Shown here: in pieces, positions 16,536 through 24,160 of the stretch
How the letters are laid out: every line of letters starts with the position of its first letter
Numbering within the stretch: the stretch's first letter is position 1
From: Rhodovulum robiginosum
Lineage (GTDB): Bacteria > Pseudomonadota > Alphaproteobacteria > Rhodobacterales > Rhodobacteraceae
Length of the DNA stretch: 64,000 bases
Direction: 5' to 3'
Assembly (NCBI RefSeq): GCF_003944755.1
Contig: NZ_RWGU01000045.1
Coordinates: 62,001 to 126,000 of the forward strand
Program-made: the position numbers and the translations under genes
Notes under the pieces: model-generated
What the model was told of the DNA's origin: nothing
Databases searched by the model: none
What the model saw: only the letters and a program-made list of their open reading frames with translations

Positions 16536-17432
16536 CTATGCCGCCGGCAGCATCCCCTTGTCGCGGGCCAGCTCGGTCATCCGCTTCTGCAGCTTTTCAA
16601 AGGCGCGCACCTCGATCTGGCGGATGCGTTCGCGGCTGACGTCGTAGACGCCCGACAGCTCTTCCAGCGTGACCGGGGTCTCTTTCAGCCGGCGCTGCAT
16701 CAGGATGTCCTTCTCGCGGTCGTTCAGAACGTCCATCGCCTTGACCAGCAATTCGCGCCGGCTGTCCAGCTCGTCCTTTTCGGCATAATCGTTGGCCTGG
16801 TCGGCGCCCTCGTCCTCCAGCCAGTCCAGCCACTGGGTCGCGCCGTCGTCGTCGCTGCCGATGGTGGCGTTCAGCGAGGCATCGCCCCCCGACAGCCGCC
16901 GGTTCATCGAGATCACTTCCTCCTCGGTCACGTTGAGGTCATGGGCGATCCGTTTCACGTTCTCGGGCCGCAGGTCGCCGTCTTCCAGCGCGCCGATCCG
17001 GCTTTTGGCCTTGCGGAGGTTGAAAAACAGCTTCTTCTGCGCCGAGGTGGTGCCAAGCTTGACCAGGCTCCAAGAGCGCAGGATGTATTCCTGGATGCTG
17101 GCGCGGATCCACCACATCGCATAGGTCGCCAGGCGGAACCCCTTTTCGGGGTCGAACCGCTTGACCGCCTGCATCAGGCCGACATTCGCCTCGGAAATCA
17201 CCTCGGCCTGCGGCAGGCCGTAGCCGCGATAGCCCATGGCGATCTTGGCCGCGAGCCGCAGGTGCGACGTGACCAGCTGGTGCGCCGCCTCGGTGTCCTG
17301 ATGGTCCACCCAGCGCTTGGCCAGCATGTATTCCTGTTCGGGCTCCAGCAGGGGAAACTTGCGGATCTCCTGCAGGTACCTGTTCAGCCCCTGCTCCGGG
17401 GACGGGGCGGGAAGGTTGGCATATGTGCTCAT
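16536..17432 (-). CDS. rpoH: RNA polymerase heat-shock sigma factor RpoH (RpoH-I type)
   Basis: A 298-residue sigma-32. Region 1.2/2 (LNRYLQEIRKFPLLEPEQEYMLAKRW) leads into sigma 2.4 (DPEKGFRLATYAMWWIRASIQEYI). The RpoH box region is KLGTTSAQKKLFFNLRKAK, and sigma 4.2 is RERIRQIEVRAFEKLQ. The overall pattern matches rhodobacterial RpoH-I rather than RpoH-II. It is transcribed in the same direction as the upstream RluA synthase gene, 126 bp away, an arrangement common in the family. A sigma-70-like promoter lies just upstream. It would control the chaperone and protease heat-shock regulon. Confidence 0.96.
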   Translation of the reverse strand: MSTYANLPAPSPEQGLNRYLQEIRKFPLLEPEQEYMLAKRWVDHQDTEAAHQLVTSHLRLAAKIAMGYRGYGLPQAEVISEANVGLMQAVKRFDPEKGFRLATYAMWWIRASIQEYILRSWSLVKLGTTSAQKKLFFNLRKAKSRIGALEDGDLRPENVKRIAHDLNVTEEEVISMNRRLSGGDASLNATIGSDDDGATQWLDWLEDEGADQANDYAEKDELDSRRELLVKAMDVLNDREKDILMQRRLKETPVTLEELSGVYDVSRERIRQIEVRAFEKLQKRMTELARDKGMLPAA

Positions 17433-17466
17433 GTCTGTCCCTTTGAACTCCCTGTAGTTGGGTCTG

Positions 17467-17494
17467 AATCTAGAAACTGAACCGCTCAGTTCAA
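17467..17494 (-). promoter_or_regulatory. Putative rpoH promoter
   Basis: On the minus strand, TTGAAC (17489-17494), a 16-nt spacer and TAGATT (17467-17472) lie about 35 nt upstream of the rpoH start. Confidence 0.45.
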
Positions 17495-17558
17495 GTTACG
17501 CCGATTCACATCATTGCACGAAGCCTGTGCGGATTTCCGTCGAAATCGGCCGAATATG

Positions 17559-18617
17559 TCACTCGATCACAGAGCTTTGCGCCTCTGTTTCACCCCCGAG
17601 CGCCGCCTGCAACACCTGCATATCCAAGGGCAAGGCACTGGAGAAAATCAACCTTTTCCCGTCTTCAGGGTGAACGAAGCCCAAAGTCGCCGCGTGAAGC
17701 GCCTGACGGGGGAATTTCGCCGCGGCCTCGACCGCGGCCTCGCCCAGGGCGCGCGCCGGCAGGCGCCGCCGCCCGCCATAAACCGGGTCCCCGATCAGTC
17801 CGTGCCCCGCATGGGCCATGTGCACGCGTATCTGATGGGTGCGCCCGGTCTCCAGCCAACAGGCAATCCGTGCCGCCGCGCCGGGCCGGCCGAACGCTTC
17901 CTCCACCCGAAACCGGGTCACGGCATGGCGCCCGCCCGCGGCCAGCACCGCCTGGCGCTGCCGGTCGGTGCGGTGCCGCCCGATCTGCGTGGCGATGCGA
18001 AAGACGCCGCCCGCCTCAACGCTCAGCCCCGGCACGCCCCTCAGCCGTGCGTCGGCCGCGTCGGGCAGACCATGTACGAAGGCCATGTATTCGCGCTCCA
18101 CCGAATGCGCCGCGAATTGCGCGGCCAGCCCCGCATGTGCGCGGTCGGTCTTGGCGACGACCAGCAATCCGCTCGTGTCCTTGTCGATCCGGTGCACGAT
18201 GCCCGGCCGCTTTTCCCCGCCGATCCCCGACAGGCTCTCGCCGCAATGGGCCAGCAGCGCGTTGACCAGCGTCCCCGAGCCCGCCCCGGGCGCGGGATGC
18301 ACCACCATGCCCGCCGGCTTGTCGATCACGATAAGCGCCGCATCCTCGTAGACCACCGCCAGCGGAATGTTTTCGGCCAGCGCCGCGACCTCGGCCGGCG
18401 CGGCCAGCGCGATCTCGATCACCTCGCCCTCGGCCACCTTGGCCTTGGCATCGCGCAGCACCGCGCCCCCGCGCCGCACCTCGCCCGACGCGATCGCCTT
18501 GGCCAGGCGTGAGCGCGACAGCCCCGCCGCCTCTGGCACATCGCGCGCCAGCGCCTTATCAAGACGCGCGGGCGGATTGGGCCCGATGGTGACCGTGAAC
18601 CGGCGAGGCGTGGACAT
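17559..18617 (-). CDS. RluA-family 23S rRNA pseudouridine synthase with S4 domain
   Basis: A 352-residue pseudouridine synthase (RluC/RluD type). It has an N-terminal S4-like RNA-binding domain (SRSRLAKAIASGEVRRGG). IVIDKPAGMVVHPAPG follows, then the catalytic motif HRIDKDTSGLLVVAKT with the active Asp, and GRTHQIRVHMAHAGHGLIGDPVYGG. The ATG at 18617 is supported by GGAG 9 nt upstream and gives the expected N-terminus. Its start codon overlaps that of the divergent gene at 18616 within one CATG. The exact rRNA target is not determinable. Confidence 0.92.
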   Translation of the reverse strand: MSTPRRFTVTIGPNPPARLDKALARDVPEAAGLSRSRLAKAIASGEVRRGGAVLRDAKAKVAEGEVIEIALAAPAEVAALAENIPLAVVYEDAALIVIDKPAGMVVHPAPGAGSGTLVNALLAHCGESLSGIGGEKRPGIVHRIDKDTSGLLVVAKTDRAHAGLAAQFAAHSVEREYMAFVHGLPDAADARLRGVPGLSVEAGGVFRIATQIGRHRTDRQRQAVLAAGGRHAVTRFRVEEAFGRPGAAARIACWLETGRTHQIRVHMAHAGHGLIGDPVYGGRRRLPARALGEAAVEAAAKFPRQALHAATLGFVHPEDGKRLIFSSALPLDMQVLQAALGGETEAQSSVIE

Positions 18618-18930
18618 GGACGAAACTCCGCAGACGGAGGACCTGCCCCCGAATCTGAAAATCTTGCGCGTGCTCGTCACCGTACTGATGGTGACGATGA
18701 TTGCCGGGTTTCTAGTGATCGTCGTGCTCTTTGTCATCCGTATGCCGGGGGGTGCGCCGACCGCCCTGCCCGACACCGTCGCCCTGCCCGAGGGCACCCG
18801 GGCCAGCGCGGTCACTTACGGGCCGGGCTGGTACGCGGTGGTGACCGAAGACCAGCGCATTTTGATCTATGACGCCGAAACCGGCGCGCTGACCCAGACG
18901 GTCGAGATCACCGCAGGCGACACACCCTAG
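18616..18930 (+). CDS. Single-pass membrane protein of unknown function (DUF6476-like)
   Basis: A 104-residue protein. A short acidic N-terminus precedes one transmembrane helix (VLVTVLMVTMIAGFLVIVVLFVI, about residues 20-42) and a small periplasmic domain with a beta-propeller-like blade (YAVVTEDQRILIYDAETGALTQTVEI). The ATG lies in the CATG shared with the divergent pseudouridine synthase; GAGG 8 nt upstream sits inside the other gene's coding sequence. It ends overlapping the convergent CDP-alcohol phosphatidyltransferase stop by 4 bp. The family name is recalled from Rhodobacterales annotation and unverified. Confidence 0.78.
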   Translation: MDETPQTEDLPPNLKILRVLVTVLMVTMIAGFLVIVVLFVIRMPGGAPTALPDTVALPEGTRASAVTYGPGWYAVVTEDQRILIYDAETGALTQTVEITAGDTP

Positions 18931-19541
18931 CGCACGGCCGGAAACACCCGCCGCGCCAACAGCACCCGCGCCCCCGCGGTAACAAAGCACAGCGTGCCGA
19001 AGGCCCAGGCCAGCGGCGCGAACCAGCCGGGCCAGAGGCAAAGCGCCACGAAAAACGCGATGGTCTCGGTCCCCTCCAGCAGCCCCCCGGTGAAGTAGAG
19101 CGACTTCACCCCCCGCGCCCGCGTCTCCATCTTGCGCCGCTCGGCCAGGATGGCAAAGGCCAGAAAGGTTGCCCCGTTGAAATAGAAACTGGTCAGCAGA
19201 AACGCCCCCGCCGCCCCGTTCGCCGCGGGGTCCAACAGCACAAACCCCAGCGGCACCGCGCCGTAGACCAGGAAATCGCTGGTGATATCGAGAAATCCGC
19301 CGAAATCCGTCTTGGCGCTCGCCCGCGCCACCGCCCCGTCCAGACCGTCGGCCAGCCGGCTCGCCAGCAGCGGCACCAGCGCCAGCCCCGGCGCCCCCAG
19401 CGCGATCGTCAACGCCGCGACCAGCCCCAGCGCCAGGCCCGCCAGCGTCACCGCATCGGCCCCGACGCCGCGCCCTGCCAGCAGCCGGCCGGCACGGGCC
19501 AGCGGCGGGTCGATCACCTTGCGCATCGCAGCGTCCAGCAT
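18927..19541 (-). CDS. CDP-alcohol phosphatidyltransferase family membrane protein
   Basis: A 204-residue polytopic protein. The CDP-OH-P motif reads DGLDGAVARASAKTDFGGFLDITSD, which fits D-G-x2-A-R-x(8)-G-x3-D-x3-D with all acidic ligands present. About five hydrophobic segments follow. The family transfers phosphatidyl groups from CDP-diacylglycerol to an alcohol (glycerol phosphate, serine, inositol or choline); the alcohol is not assignable. The first ATG at 19541 is used; MRKVIDPP five codons downstream is an alternative start. Confidence 0.88.
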   Translation of the reverse strand: MLDAAMRKVIDPPLARAGRLLAGRGVGADAVTLAGLALGLVAALTIALGAPGLALVPLLASRLADGLDGAVARASAKTDFGGFLDITSDFLVYGAVPLGFVLLDPAANGAAGAFLLTSFYFNGATFLAFAILAERRKMETRARGVKSLYFTGGLLEGTETIAFFVALCLWPGWFAPLAWAFGTLCFVTAGARVLLARRVFPAVR

Positions 19542-19633
19542 CGCAATCCTCCCGGTTGCTCACGACAACTTCCAGCGCGAAACGGCCCCGCTGGCAAGGG
19601 GCCCGGCGCAAACGTGAGAGGGATGTGAAGGGA

Positions 19634-19710
19634 TGGTACCGCCTCCCCGGCTTGAACGGGGGACCTCTGGATCCACAATCCAGCGCTCTAACCAACTGAG
19701 CTAAGGCGGC
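19634..19710 (-). tRNA. tRNA-His (GTG)
   Basis: Cloverleaf read on the minus strand: acceptor GCCGCCT/AGGCGGT, D-arm TAGCTCAGTTGGTTAGAGC, anticodon stem CTGGA/TCCAG with loop TTGTGGA (anticodon GTG), T-arm GTTCAAG, and encoded CCA. It has A73, a G1:U72 pair and no encoded G-1, the divergent tRNA-His form described for many alphaproteobacteria. Confidence 0.96.
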
Positions 19711-19758
19711 ACTGTTCGGGCGATTTAGCGCCAGCAAGGCCCGATTGCAAGCCCGGTT

Positions 19759-20250
19759 TCAGCGCGCAAGGTCGATCTCCCAGCCCTGCTCGACAAGATC
19801 GCAGCCGAAATTCCGCACCGGCGTCGTGCTCACCATCCGGAACCCGTAACCGGCATAAAGCGCGCAAGCGGCCCGATGGCTTTCATGGGTCCAGAGCGTC
19901 ATCCGGGCATAGCCGCGCGCGCGCGCATAATCGAGGCAAAGCCGCAACAGGCGCGCGCCCAGCCCCCGCCCCCGGGCCTCGGGCTCCACGAAAAACAGCC
20001 TCAGCTTCGCCTCCCCCGGCGCCGCGCCCTTGACGCAAAAGATCGAGCCCAGCCGCCGCTCGCCGGCATGGGCGATCCAGGCCCGCTCGCACGCCGGGTC
20101 GCGGCCCGCCACGTGGTCCAGCAGGATTTGCGCCACCAGCGGCTCGAAGCTGGCATCGAACCCCTCCGCCTGTGCATAAAGCTCGGCATGGCGCTGGATC
20201 AGCCAGCCCATGTCGCCGATGCCGAGGTCGCGGAATCCGATCTCCTCCAT
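19759..20250 (-). CDS. GNAT-family N-acetyltransferase
   Basis: A 163-residue GNAT enzyme. LRLFFVEPEARGRGLGARLLRLCLDYARARGY is the acetyl-CoA binding motif A (RGRGLGA P-loop). LWTHESHRAACALYAGYGF is motif B, and the C-terminal strand VEQGWEIDL closes the fold. The ATG at 20250 begins MEEIGFRDLGIGDMGWLIQRH, a typical GNAT first strand. Some homologues are MarR-GNAT fusions, but no MarR domain is present here. Acceptor substrate unknown. Confidence 0.87.
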   Translation of the reverse strand: MEEIGFRDLGIGDMGWLIQRHAELYAQAEGFDASFEPLVAQILLDHVAGRDPACERAWIAHAGERRLGSIFCVKGAAPGEAKLRLFFVEPEARGRGLGARLLRLCLDYARARGYARMTLWTHESHRAACALYAGYGFRMVSTTPVRNFGCDLVEQGWEIDLAR

Positions 20251-20284
20251 AGCCTTAAAAGCCGCCCGCGCCGGTCTTCCGTCA

Positions 20285-20316
20285 ACCCCGCGGCTTCTTC
20301 TTGGCGAAAATACCCA
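20285..20316 (-). repeat. Extragenic repeat copy C (single inverse unit)
   Basis: CTTCTTCTTGGCGAAAATACCC, which reads GGGTATTTTCGCCAAGAAGAAG on the minus strand. It is the same unit as the second arm of copy A, located between two divergent genes. Confidence 0.65.
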
Positions 20317-20395
20317 ATGGCGCAGCGCCGCCGGCCCTTGCCCCGGACCGGACGGCGCGCTATCGCAAATGCCCCAAGCGCAAGGAAGACCAGCC

Positions 20396-20602
20396 ATGGG
20401 CATCGACAAGCAAAGCGATATAGCCGCCAATCTCCAGATCGGGCCGACCAGTCTGGGCATGGTCCGCCTCTATATCGAGGGCGACGGGGTCGAGCTTCCG
20501 CTCGATTTCGACCCGGACGAGGCCGAAGAGATCGCCGAGGAAATCCGCGCCGCCGCCGCGCGCGCCCGCAAGATGGCCCCTACGGCGCCGAAAAAGGACT
20601 GA
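20396..20602 (+). CDS. 68-residue conserved small protein (DUF6324-like)
   Basis: A small acidic soluble protein starting MGIDKQSDIAANLQIGPTS, with the core GMVRLYIEGDGVELPLDFDPDEAEEIAEEIRAAA and a basic tail. It has a beta-hairpin plus helix prediction by eye. The start ATG at 20396 follows CAAGGAAGACC. Related short proteins occur across Rhodobacterales; I recall the DUF6324 label but cannot verify it. The last 23 bp overlap the convergent mmcB gene. Confidence 0.75.
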   Translation: MGIDKQSDIAANLQIGPTSLGMVRLYIEGDGVELPLDFDPDEAEEIAEEIRAAAARARKMAPTAPKKD

Positions 20603-21041
20603 TCCCCGGGTCGCGCAGCGCCTGCAGCCGCAGCGCGGCGTGGCGGGCGAATTTGCGCATCATCACCTTGCGCCGGGCGGGCGCCAGCCGCGCCTGCGCG
20701 CCCATACGCAGGATCTCGGCATCATAGCCGTCGGCCACCATCAGCCCGGTCTCGGCGGGCAGGATCTCGGTCGGGAAATCGCCGTCCACCGCCCAGAAGA
20801 ACCGGTCGCACCAGTCGAGGTAGCCTTGCCACTTCTGGTCGGCGCGGAAATCGGCCAGGCCCGACTTGCACTCCACCACCCAGATCTCGTCCTTGGGGCC
20901 CAGCGCCATCACGTCGACGCGCAGCCCCGGCGCCGGCACCAACTCTTCTACGCAAGCGAAATCGAGGCTGCGCAGGTGGCGGCAGACACCGCGCGCCAGC
21001 AACTGGCCGGGCAGAAACCTGTCGGTCTCGGACATGGCCAC
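20580..21041 (-). CDS. mmcB: MmcB-family DNA repair protein
   Basis: A 153-residue protein of the MmcB family, implicated in mitomycin C and DNA-damage tolerance in alphaproteobacteria. RVDVMALGPKDEIWVVECKSGLADF with D...E-x-K spacing is the PD-(D/E)xK-like nuclease core. KWQGYLDWCDRFFWAV is a conserved helix. The ATG at 21041 or the Met at codon 3 could be the start. A LexA-type operator was not evident upstream. The gene is convergent with the small gene at 20396. Confidence 0.85.
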   Translation of the reverse strand: MAMSETDRFLPGQLLARGVCRHLRSLDFACVEELVPAPGLRVDVMALGPKDEIWVVECKSGLADFRADQKWQGYLDWCDRFFWAVDGDFPTEILPAETGLMVADGYDAEILRMGAQARLAPARRKVMMRKFARHAALRLQALRDPGISPFSAP

Positions 21042-21073
21042 AGCATGAACGTTACGTGAACATATGACAAGTC

Positions 21074-21102
21074 TTGCCGCGGGCGGGCAAAGCCCCTATC
21101 TC
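21074..21102 (+). promoter_or_regulatory. Promoter for the structured RNA at 21.1 kb
   Basis: TTGCCG (21074-21079), a 17-nt spacer and TATCTC (21097-21102), placing the transcript start at about 21108-21111, exactly where the foldable RNA begins. Confidence 0.5.
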
Positions 21103-21108
21103 TGGCGG

Positions 21109-21283
21109 GTGGCGGGTTCTGCCCTTCTCGTGACGAGGTCGAATTCCGGTGGCCTTAAGCAAATCCGAGGGAGCTGGCTCTGTCCGGGTCCTGGCCCGGT
21201 TACCTGGTGCCCACCTGTATGAACAGGTCCTCGGGAATTAGTTGCCTCAACGGTTGTCGGCGGTCCCGCTGCTCCACACGCCA
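21109..21283 (+). ncRNA. ssrS: Probable 6S RNA
   Basis: A non-coding block of about 170 nt with no plausible ORF and a good sigma-70 promoter immediately upstream. Its ends pair imperfectly (GTGG...CGGG with CCCG...CCAC). Inward, GAGG pairs with CCTC, AATTC with GAATT, and CCGAGG with CCTCGG, enclosing an asymmetric bubble containing GGCCTTAAGC. Two hairpins sit at the top: CCGGG/CCCGG and ACCTGT/ACAGGT with an ATGA loop. Length, bubble and closing stem fit 6S RNA, which binds sigma-70 RNA polymerase in stationary phase. The identification rests on structure and a recalled resemblance to rhodobacterial 6S RNA. Another housekeeping sRNA is possible. Confidence 0.6.
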
Positions 21284-21291
21284 GACACAAA

Positions 21292-21317
21292 AACGGGCGG
21301 CCGCTTGGCCGCCCGTT
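21292..21317 (-). terminator. Rho-independent terminator between the RNA gene and the 21340 gene
   Basis: Perfect 10-bp stem (ACGGGCGGC plus flanking A:T, loop CGCTTG). On the minus strand it is followed by TTTTGTGT, fitting termination of the 21340 gene. On the plus strand only a short CTTT follows, so it may also act weakly on the RNA gene. Confidence 0.7.
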
Positions 21318-21339
21318 GGCTTTCAAAGATGCGTCAGCT

Positions 21340-21660
21340 TCAGCGCGGCGGGCGCCGGTCGTTGCGCACAGGCACAGGCACCAGCACCTCGGACAGCACC
21401 GGTTCGGGCGCCCGGCGGCCGCCGGTGTCGTCGTCGCGGTCCTCGGCCATGCGCATGACAGCGATGCCGAACTGGACGCCGGAAAAAACGATGCCGTTCA
21501 GCGTGAACAAAAGCAGCGCGGCAAGCCAGCCCATCGAAACGTGGGTCACGAGGTGCCACAGATTGGCGACGTTGAAATAAAGAAGCAGCGCGGTAAACAC
21601 CCCAGCCAGGGCGAAACCGATCAGCGATTGCAGGATATAAAGTCTGACAAGCTTGGGCAT
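21340..21660 (-). CDS. Small membrane protein of unknown function
   Basis: A 106-residue protein starting MPKLVRLYILQSLIGF. Two transmembrane helices (about residues 8-28 and 40-62) are followed by a Gly/Pro/Arg-rich cytoplasmic tail. GGAGG 5 nt before the ATG at 21660 decides the start over an upstream in-frame ATG at 21696. It may belong to the small salt-stress-related membrane proteins reported next to 6S RNA in Rhodobacter; that link is recalled, not checked. It is followed by its own terminator. Confidence 0.75.
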   Translation of the reverse strand: MPKLVRLYILQSLIGFALAGVFTALLLYFNVANLWHLVTHVSMGWLAALLLFTLNGIVFSGVQFGIAVMRMAEDRDDDTGGRRAPEPVLSEVLVPVPVRNDRRPPR

Positions 21661-21877
21661 GGGTGCCTCCGTTACCTTACCCTGAAACTTAGTCATTCCT
21701 GGACGAAATCCAAGGAAAGAATCGCGCGCCGCCCCCGGCGGCGTCCCGGCTCATCCACGCTCGACACGTCTGCGCCGCTGCCGCCGGCCATCCCGGCAAG
21801 GCGCCCGAGGGCACGTTGACGGCACCGATCGACACGGGCGAGACGCGTGCCGCGCCGCAGGCAGGCGGGCGGGCCGC

Positions 21878-22351
21878 CTAGAACGCCTCGGGCCTGGCCT
21901 CGCGCGCCATGTGGTCCAACACGGCGTTGACGAATTTCGCCTCGCGCCCCTCGGGGAAGAATGCCTTGGCGACGTCCACGTATTCGGTGATCACCACCTT
22001 GGGCGGTGCCTCGCCCGCCACCAGTTCGGCGCCGGCGGCGCGAAACAGCGCCCTGAGGGTCGGGTCGATCCGGGCGATCGGCCATTTCGCCACCAGCGCC
22101 CGGTCGGTCATCTGGTCGATCTTCGCCTGCCGGGTGACCGCGCCTTCCAGCGTGGCGCGAAAGAGGTCGACATCGCCCTCGGCCAGTTCCTCGCCGTCCT
22201 CGTAGCCCACGCCAAAGCGCCAGTCCTCGAATTCGCGCCCGACCGCGTCCACGCCCTGGCCCGATTGCTCCATCTGAAACAGCGCCTGCACGGCATAAAG
22301 CCGCGCTGCCGAGCGCATCTGGCGCTTGTCGGTCTTGCGGGCGGTGGTCAT
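21878..22351 (-). CDS. nusB: Transcription antitermination factor NusB
   Basis: A 157-residue all-helical NusB, which binds boxA RNA with NusE (S10) for rRNA antitermination. SAARLYAVQALFQMEQSG, ARIDPTLRALFRAAGAEL and PPKVVITEYVDVAKAFFPEGREAKFVNAVLDHM are characteristic. The ATG at 22351 overlaps the ribH stop (ATGA), so it is translationally coupled as the last gene of the ribE-ribBX-ribH-nusB operon. Confidence 0.95.
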   Translation of the reverse strand: MTTARKTDKRQMRSAARLYAVQALFQMEQSGQGVDAVGREFEDWRFGVGYEDGEELAEGDVDLFRATLEGAVTRQAKIDQMTDRALVAKWPIARIDPTLRALFRAAGAELVAGEAPPKVVITEYVDVAKAFFPEGREAKFVNAVLDHMAREARPEAF

Positions 22352-22887
22352 GCGCGGTCGGTCCCTTCGGCGATCTGGAGGTTTTCCGAGGGTCGAAAGC
22401 CGACACCCTTGGTCGCACCGCCCCATTTGCGGCCCAGCGCGATCAGGTGCAGCGCGGCCGCCGCCGCGCCGCCGCCCTTGTTCATGTCCTCTGGATCGGC
22501 GCGGCGCATGGCCTGTTCGTGGGTTTCCACCGTCAGGATGCCGTTGCCGATCAGCGCACCCTGAAGCCCCAGCAGCATCAGCCCGCGCGAGCTGTCGTTG
22601 CACACGGTCTCGTAATGGCTGGTCTCGCCGCGGATCACGCAGCCCAGCGCGACATAGCCGTCGAAATTCGACATCCGGTGGGCCAGTGAAATCGCCGAGG
22701 GCAGCTCCAGCGCGCCGGGCACCTCGACCAGGTCGTGGGCCGCGCCGGCCTCGTCCAGCGTCGCCCGCGCCCCGGCGATCAGATTGTCGGCGATGTCGCG
22801 GTAGAACGGTGCGACCGCGATCAACAGCTTCACCGGCTTGTCGAATGCCGGCAGCGGCAGGATGTGGTGAGGGTCCTGGTCGGCCAT
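22348..22887 (-). CDS. ribH: 6,7-dimethyl-8-ribityllumazine synthase
   Basis: A 179-residue lumazine synthase that condenses 5-amino-6-ribitylaminouracil with 3,4-dihydroxy-2-butanone 4-phosphate. Visible motifs are VPGALELPSAI, ALGCVIRGETSHYE and GILTVETHEQAMRRA. The C-terminus is about 20 residues longer than in Escherichia coli RibH. It begins 3 nt after the ribBX stop and overlaps nusB by 4 bp. Confidence 0.96.
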   Translation of the reverse strand: MADQDPHHILPLPAFDKPVKLLIAVAPFYRDIADNLIAGARATLDEAGAAHDLVEVPGALELPSAISLAHRMSNFDGYVALGCVIRGETSHYETVCNDSSRGLMLLGLQGALIGNGILTVETHEQAMRRADPEDMNKGGGAAAAALHLIALGRKWGGATKGVGFRPSENLQIAEGTDRA

Positions 22888-22890
22888 GGA

Positions 22891-24006
22891 TCAGCCCTTT
22901 CCGTCGATCTTGCAGGTGCCCTCAATGCTCAGCCCGTAGGCCTCAAGCCCGATCACCTTGGGCAAGGGGGAGTTGGTGAGCAGGACAAGCCGGTGCAAGC
23001 CCAGCACCGCCAGAATCTGCGCGCCAAGCCCGTATTGGCGCAGCGTCTGGGGCGAGACGGCACCGTCGGAGGTCAGCTTCATCGTCGTGTCGCGCAACAG
23101 CACGACGACGCCGCGGCCCTCCTCGGCGATGATCTCCATCGCGCGGCCGATCTCGCCCGCCGGGTGCGGCCCGAGGCCGAGAACGTCCTGCAACGGGTCG
23201 AGCGCGTGCATCCGCACCAGCACCGGCTCGGGCGTGGTAATGTCGCCCTTGGTCAGCACCACATGCTCGGCGCCCTGGGTCTCGTCGGTAAAGATGCGCA
23301 TCATCCAGTCGCCGCCATAGGCCGAGGTCACGGCGCGCACGGCGCTTTCGTTGACCAGGTTGTCGTGGCGCCGGCGATAGCCGATCAGATCGGAGATCGT
23401 GCCGATCTTCAGCCCGTGGCGCTGGGCAAAGGCCACCAGGTCGGGCAGCCGCGCCATGGTGCCGTCCTCGTTCATGATCTCGCAGATCACGCCCGAGGGG
23501 TTGAGGCCTGCCAGCCGCGCCACGTCGACCGCCGCCTCGGTATGGCCCGCACGGACCAGTACGCCGCCGTCGCGGGCGCGCAGCGGAAAGATGTGGCCCG
23601 GCGTGGCGATGTCGGTCGCGCCCTTGCTGGCATCGATTGCCACCGCGACGGTGCGCGCCCGGTCATGGGCGGAAATGCCCGTGGTCACACCCTCGCGCGC
23701 CTCGATCGAGATGGTAAATGCCGTCTCGTGGCGCGACGAGTTCTGCGAGGCCATCAGCGGCAGGCCCAGCGCATCGACCCGCTCTCCGGTCAGCGACAGG
23801 CAGATCAGCCCGCGCCCATGCATCGCCATGAAGTTGATCGCCTCGGGCGTGGCCATCTGTGCCGGGATCACAAGATCGCCCTCGTTCTCGCGGTCCTCGT
23901 GGTCGACGAGGATGAACATCCGCCCGTTGCGCGCATCCTCGAGGATGTCCTCGATCGAGGACATCGCGTCGCGCCAGGTTTCGGGATCGGGGCTGTCGGG
24001 GGTCAT
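22891..24006 (-). CDS. ribBX: 3,4-dihydroxy-2-butanone 4-phosphate synthase with degenerate GTP cyclohydrolase II-like domain (RibBX)
   Basis: A 371-residue two-domain protein. The N-terminal RibB domain (about residues 13-205) is intact: DHEDRENEGDL, GISAHDRA and RARDGGVLVRAGHTEAAVD carry the acidic and Arg/His/Thr residues that convert ribulose 5-phosphate. The C-terminal RibA-like domain lacks the zinc cysteines (the GDVFGSLRCDCG region is replaced by DPLQDVLGLGPHP) and the RQEGRGIGL loop. It should therefore not be a GTP cyclohydrolase. This architecture is the RibBX variant known in Proteobacteria, so a separate ribA must exist elsewhere. The ATG at 24006 is chosen; upstream in-frame codons look non-coding. 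Confidence 0.92.
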   Translation of the reverse strand: MTPDSPDPETWRDAMSSIEDILEDARNGRMFILVDHEDRENEGDLVIPAQMATPEAINFMAMHGRGLICLSLTGERVDALGLPLMASQNSSRHETAFTISIEAREGVTTGISAHDRARTVAVAIDASKGATDIATPGHIFPLRARDGGVLVRAGHTEAAVDVARLAGLNPSGVICEIMNEDGTMARLPDLVAFAQRHGLKIGTISDLIGYRRRHDNLVNESAVRAVTSAYGGDWMMRIFTDETQGAEHVVLTKGDITTPEPVLVRMHALDPLQDVLGLGPHPAGEIGRAMEIIAEEGRGVVVLLRDTTMKLTSDGAVSPQTLRQYGLGAQILAVLGLHRLVLLTNSPLPKVIGLEAYGLSIEGTCKIDGKG

Positions 24007-24160
24007 GCTGTGCCTTTGCGCGTCGTCGTCGTCGCGAGGCAGATAGACCATAAGCCCGACGGTTGCCAGAGCCCGATACGGCGCGGGATGCCGCGGTGCC
24101 GGAGCGGGAATGCCGGGCATCAGCGCATCGATATGGCAGACTGCGCGGTGAAGGGGCGGC

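Noticed and set aside
24007-24160. FMN riboswitch upstream of ribBX or ribE
   Set aside because: Neither the 154 nt before ribBX nor the ribE-kpsS intergenic region shows the conserved RFN-element segments.
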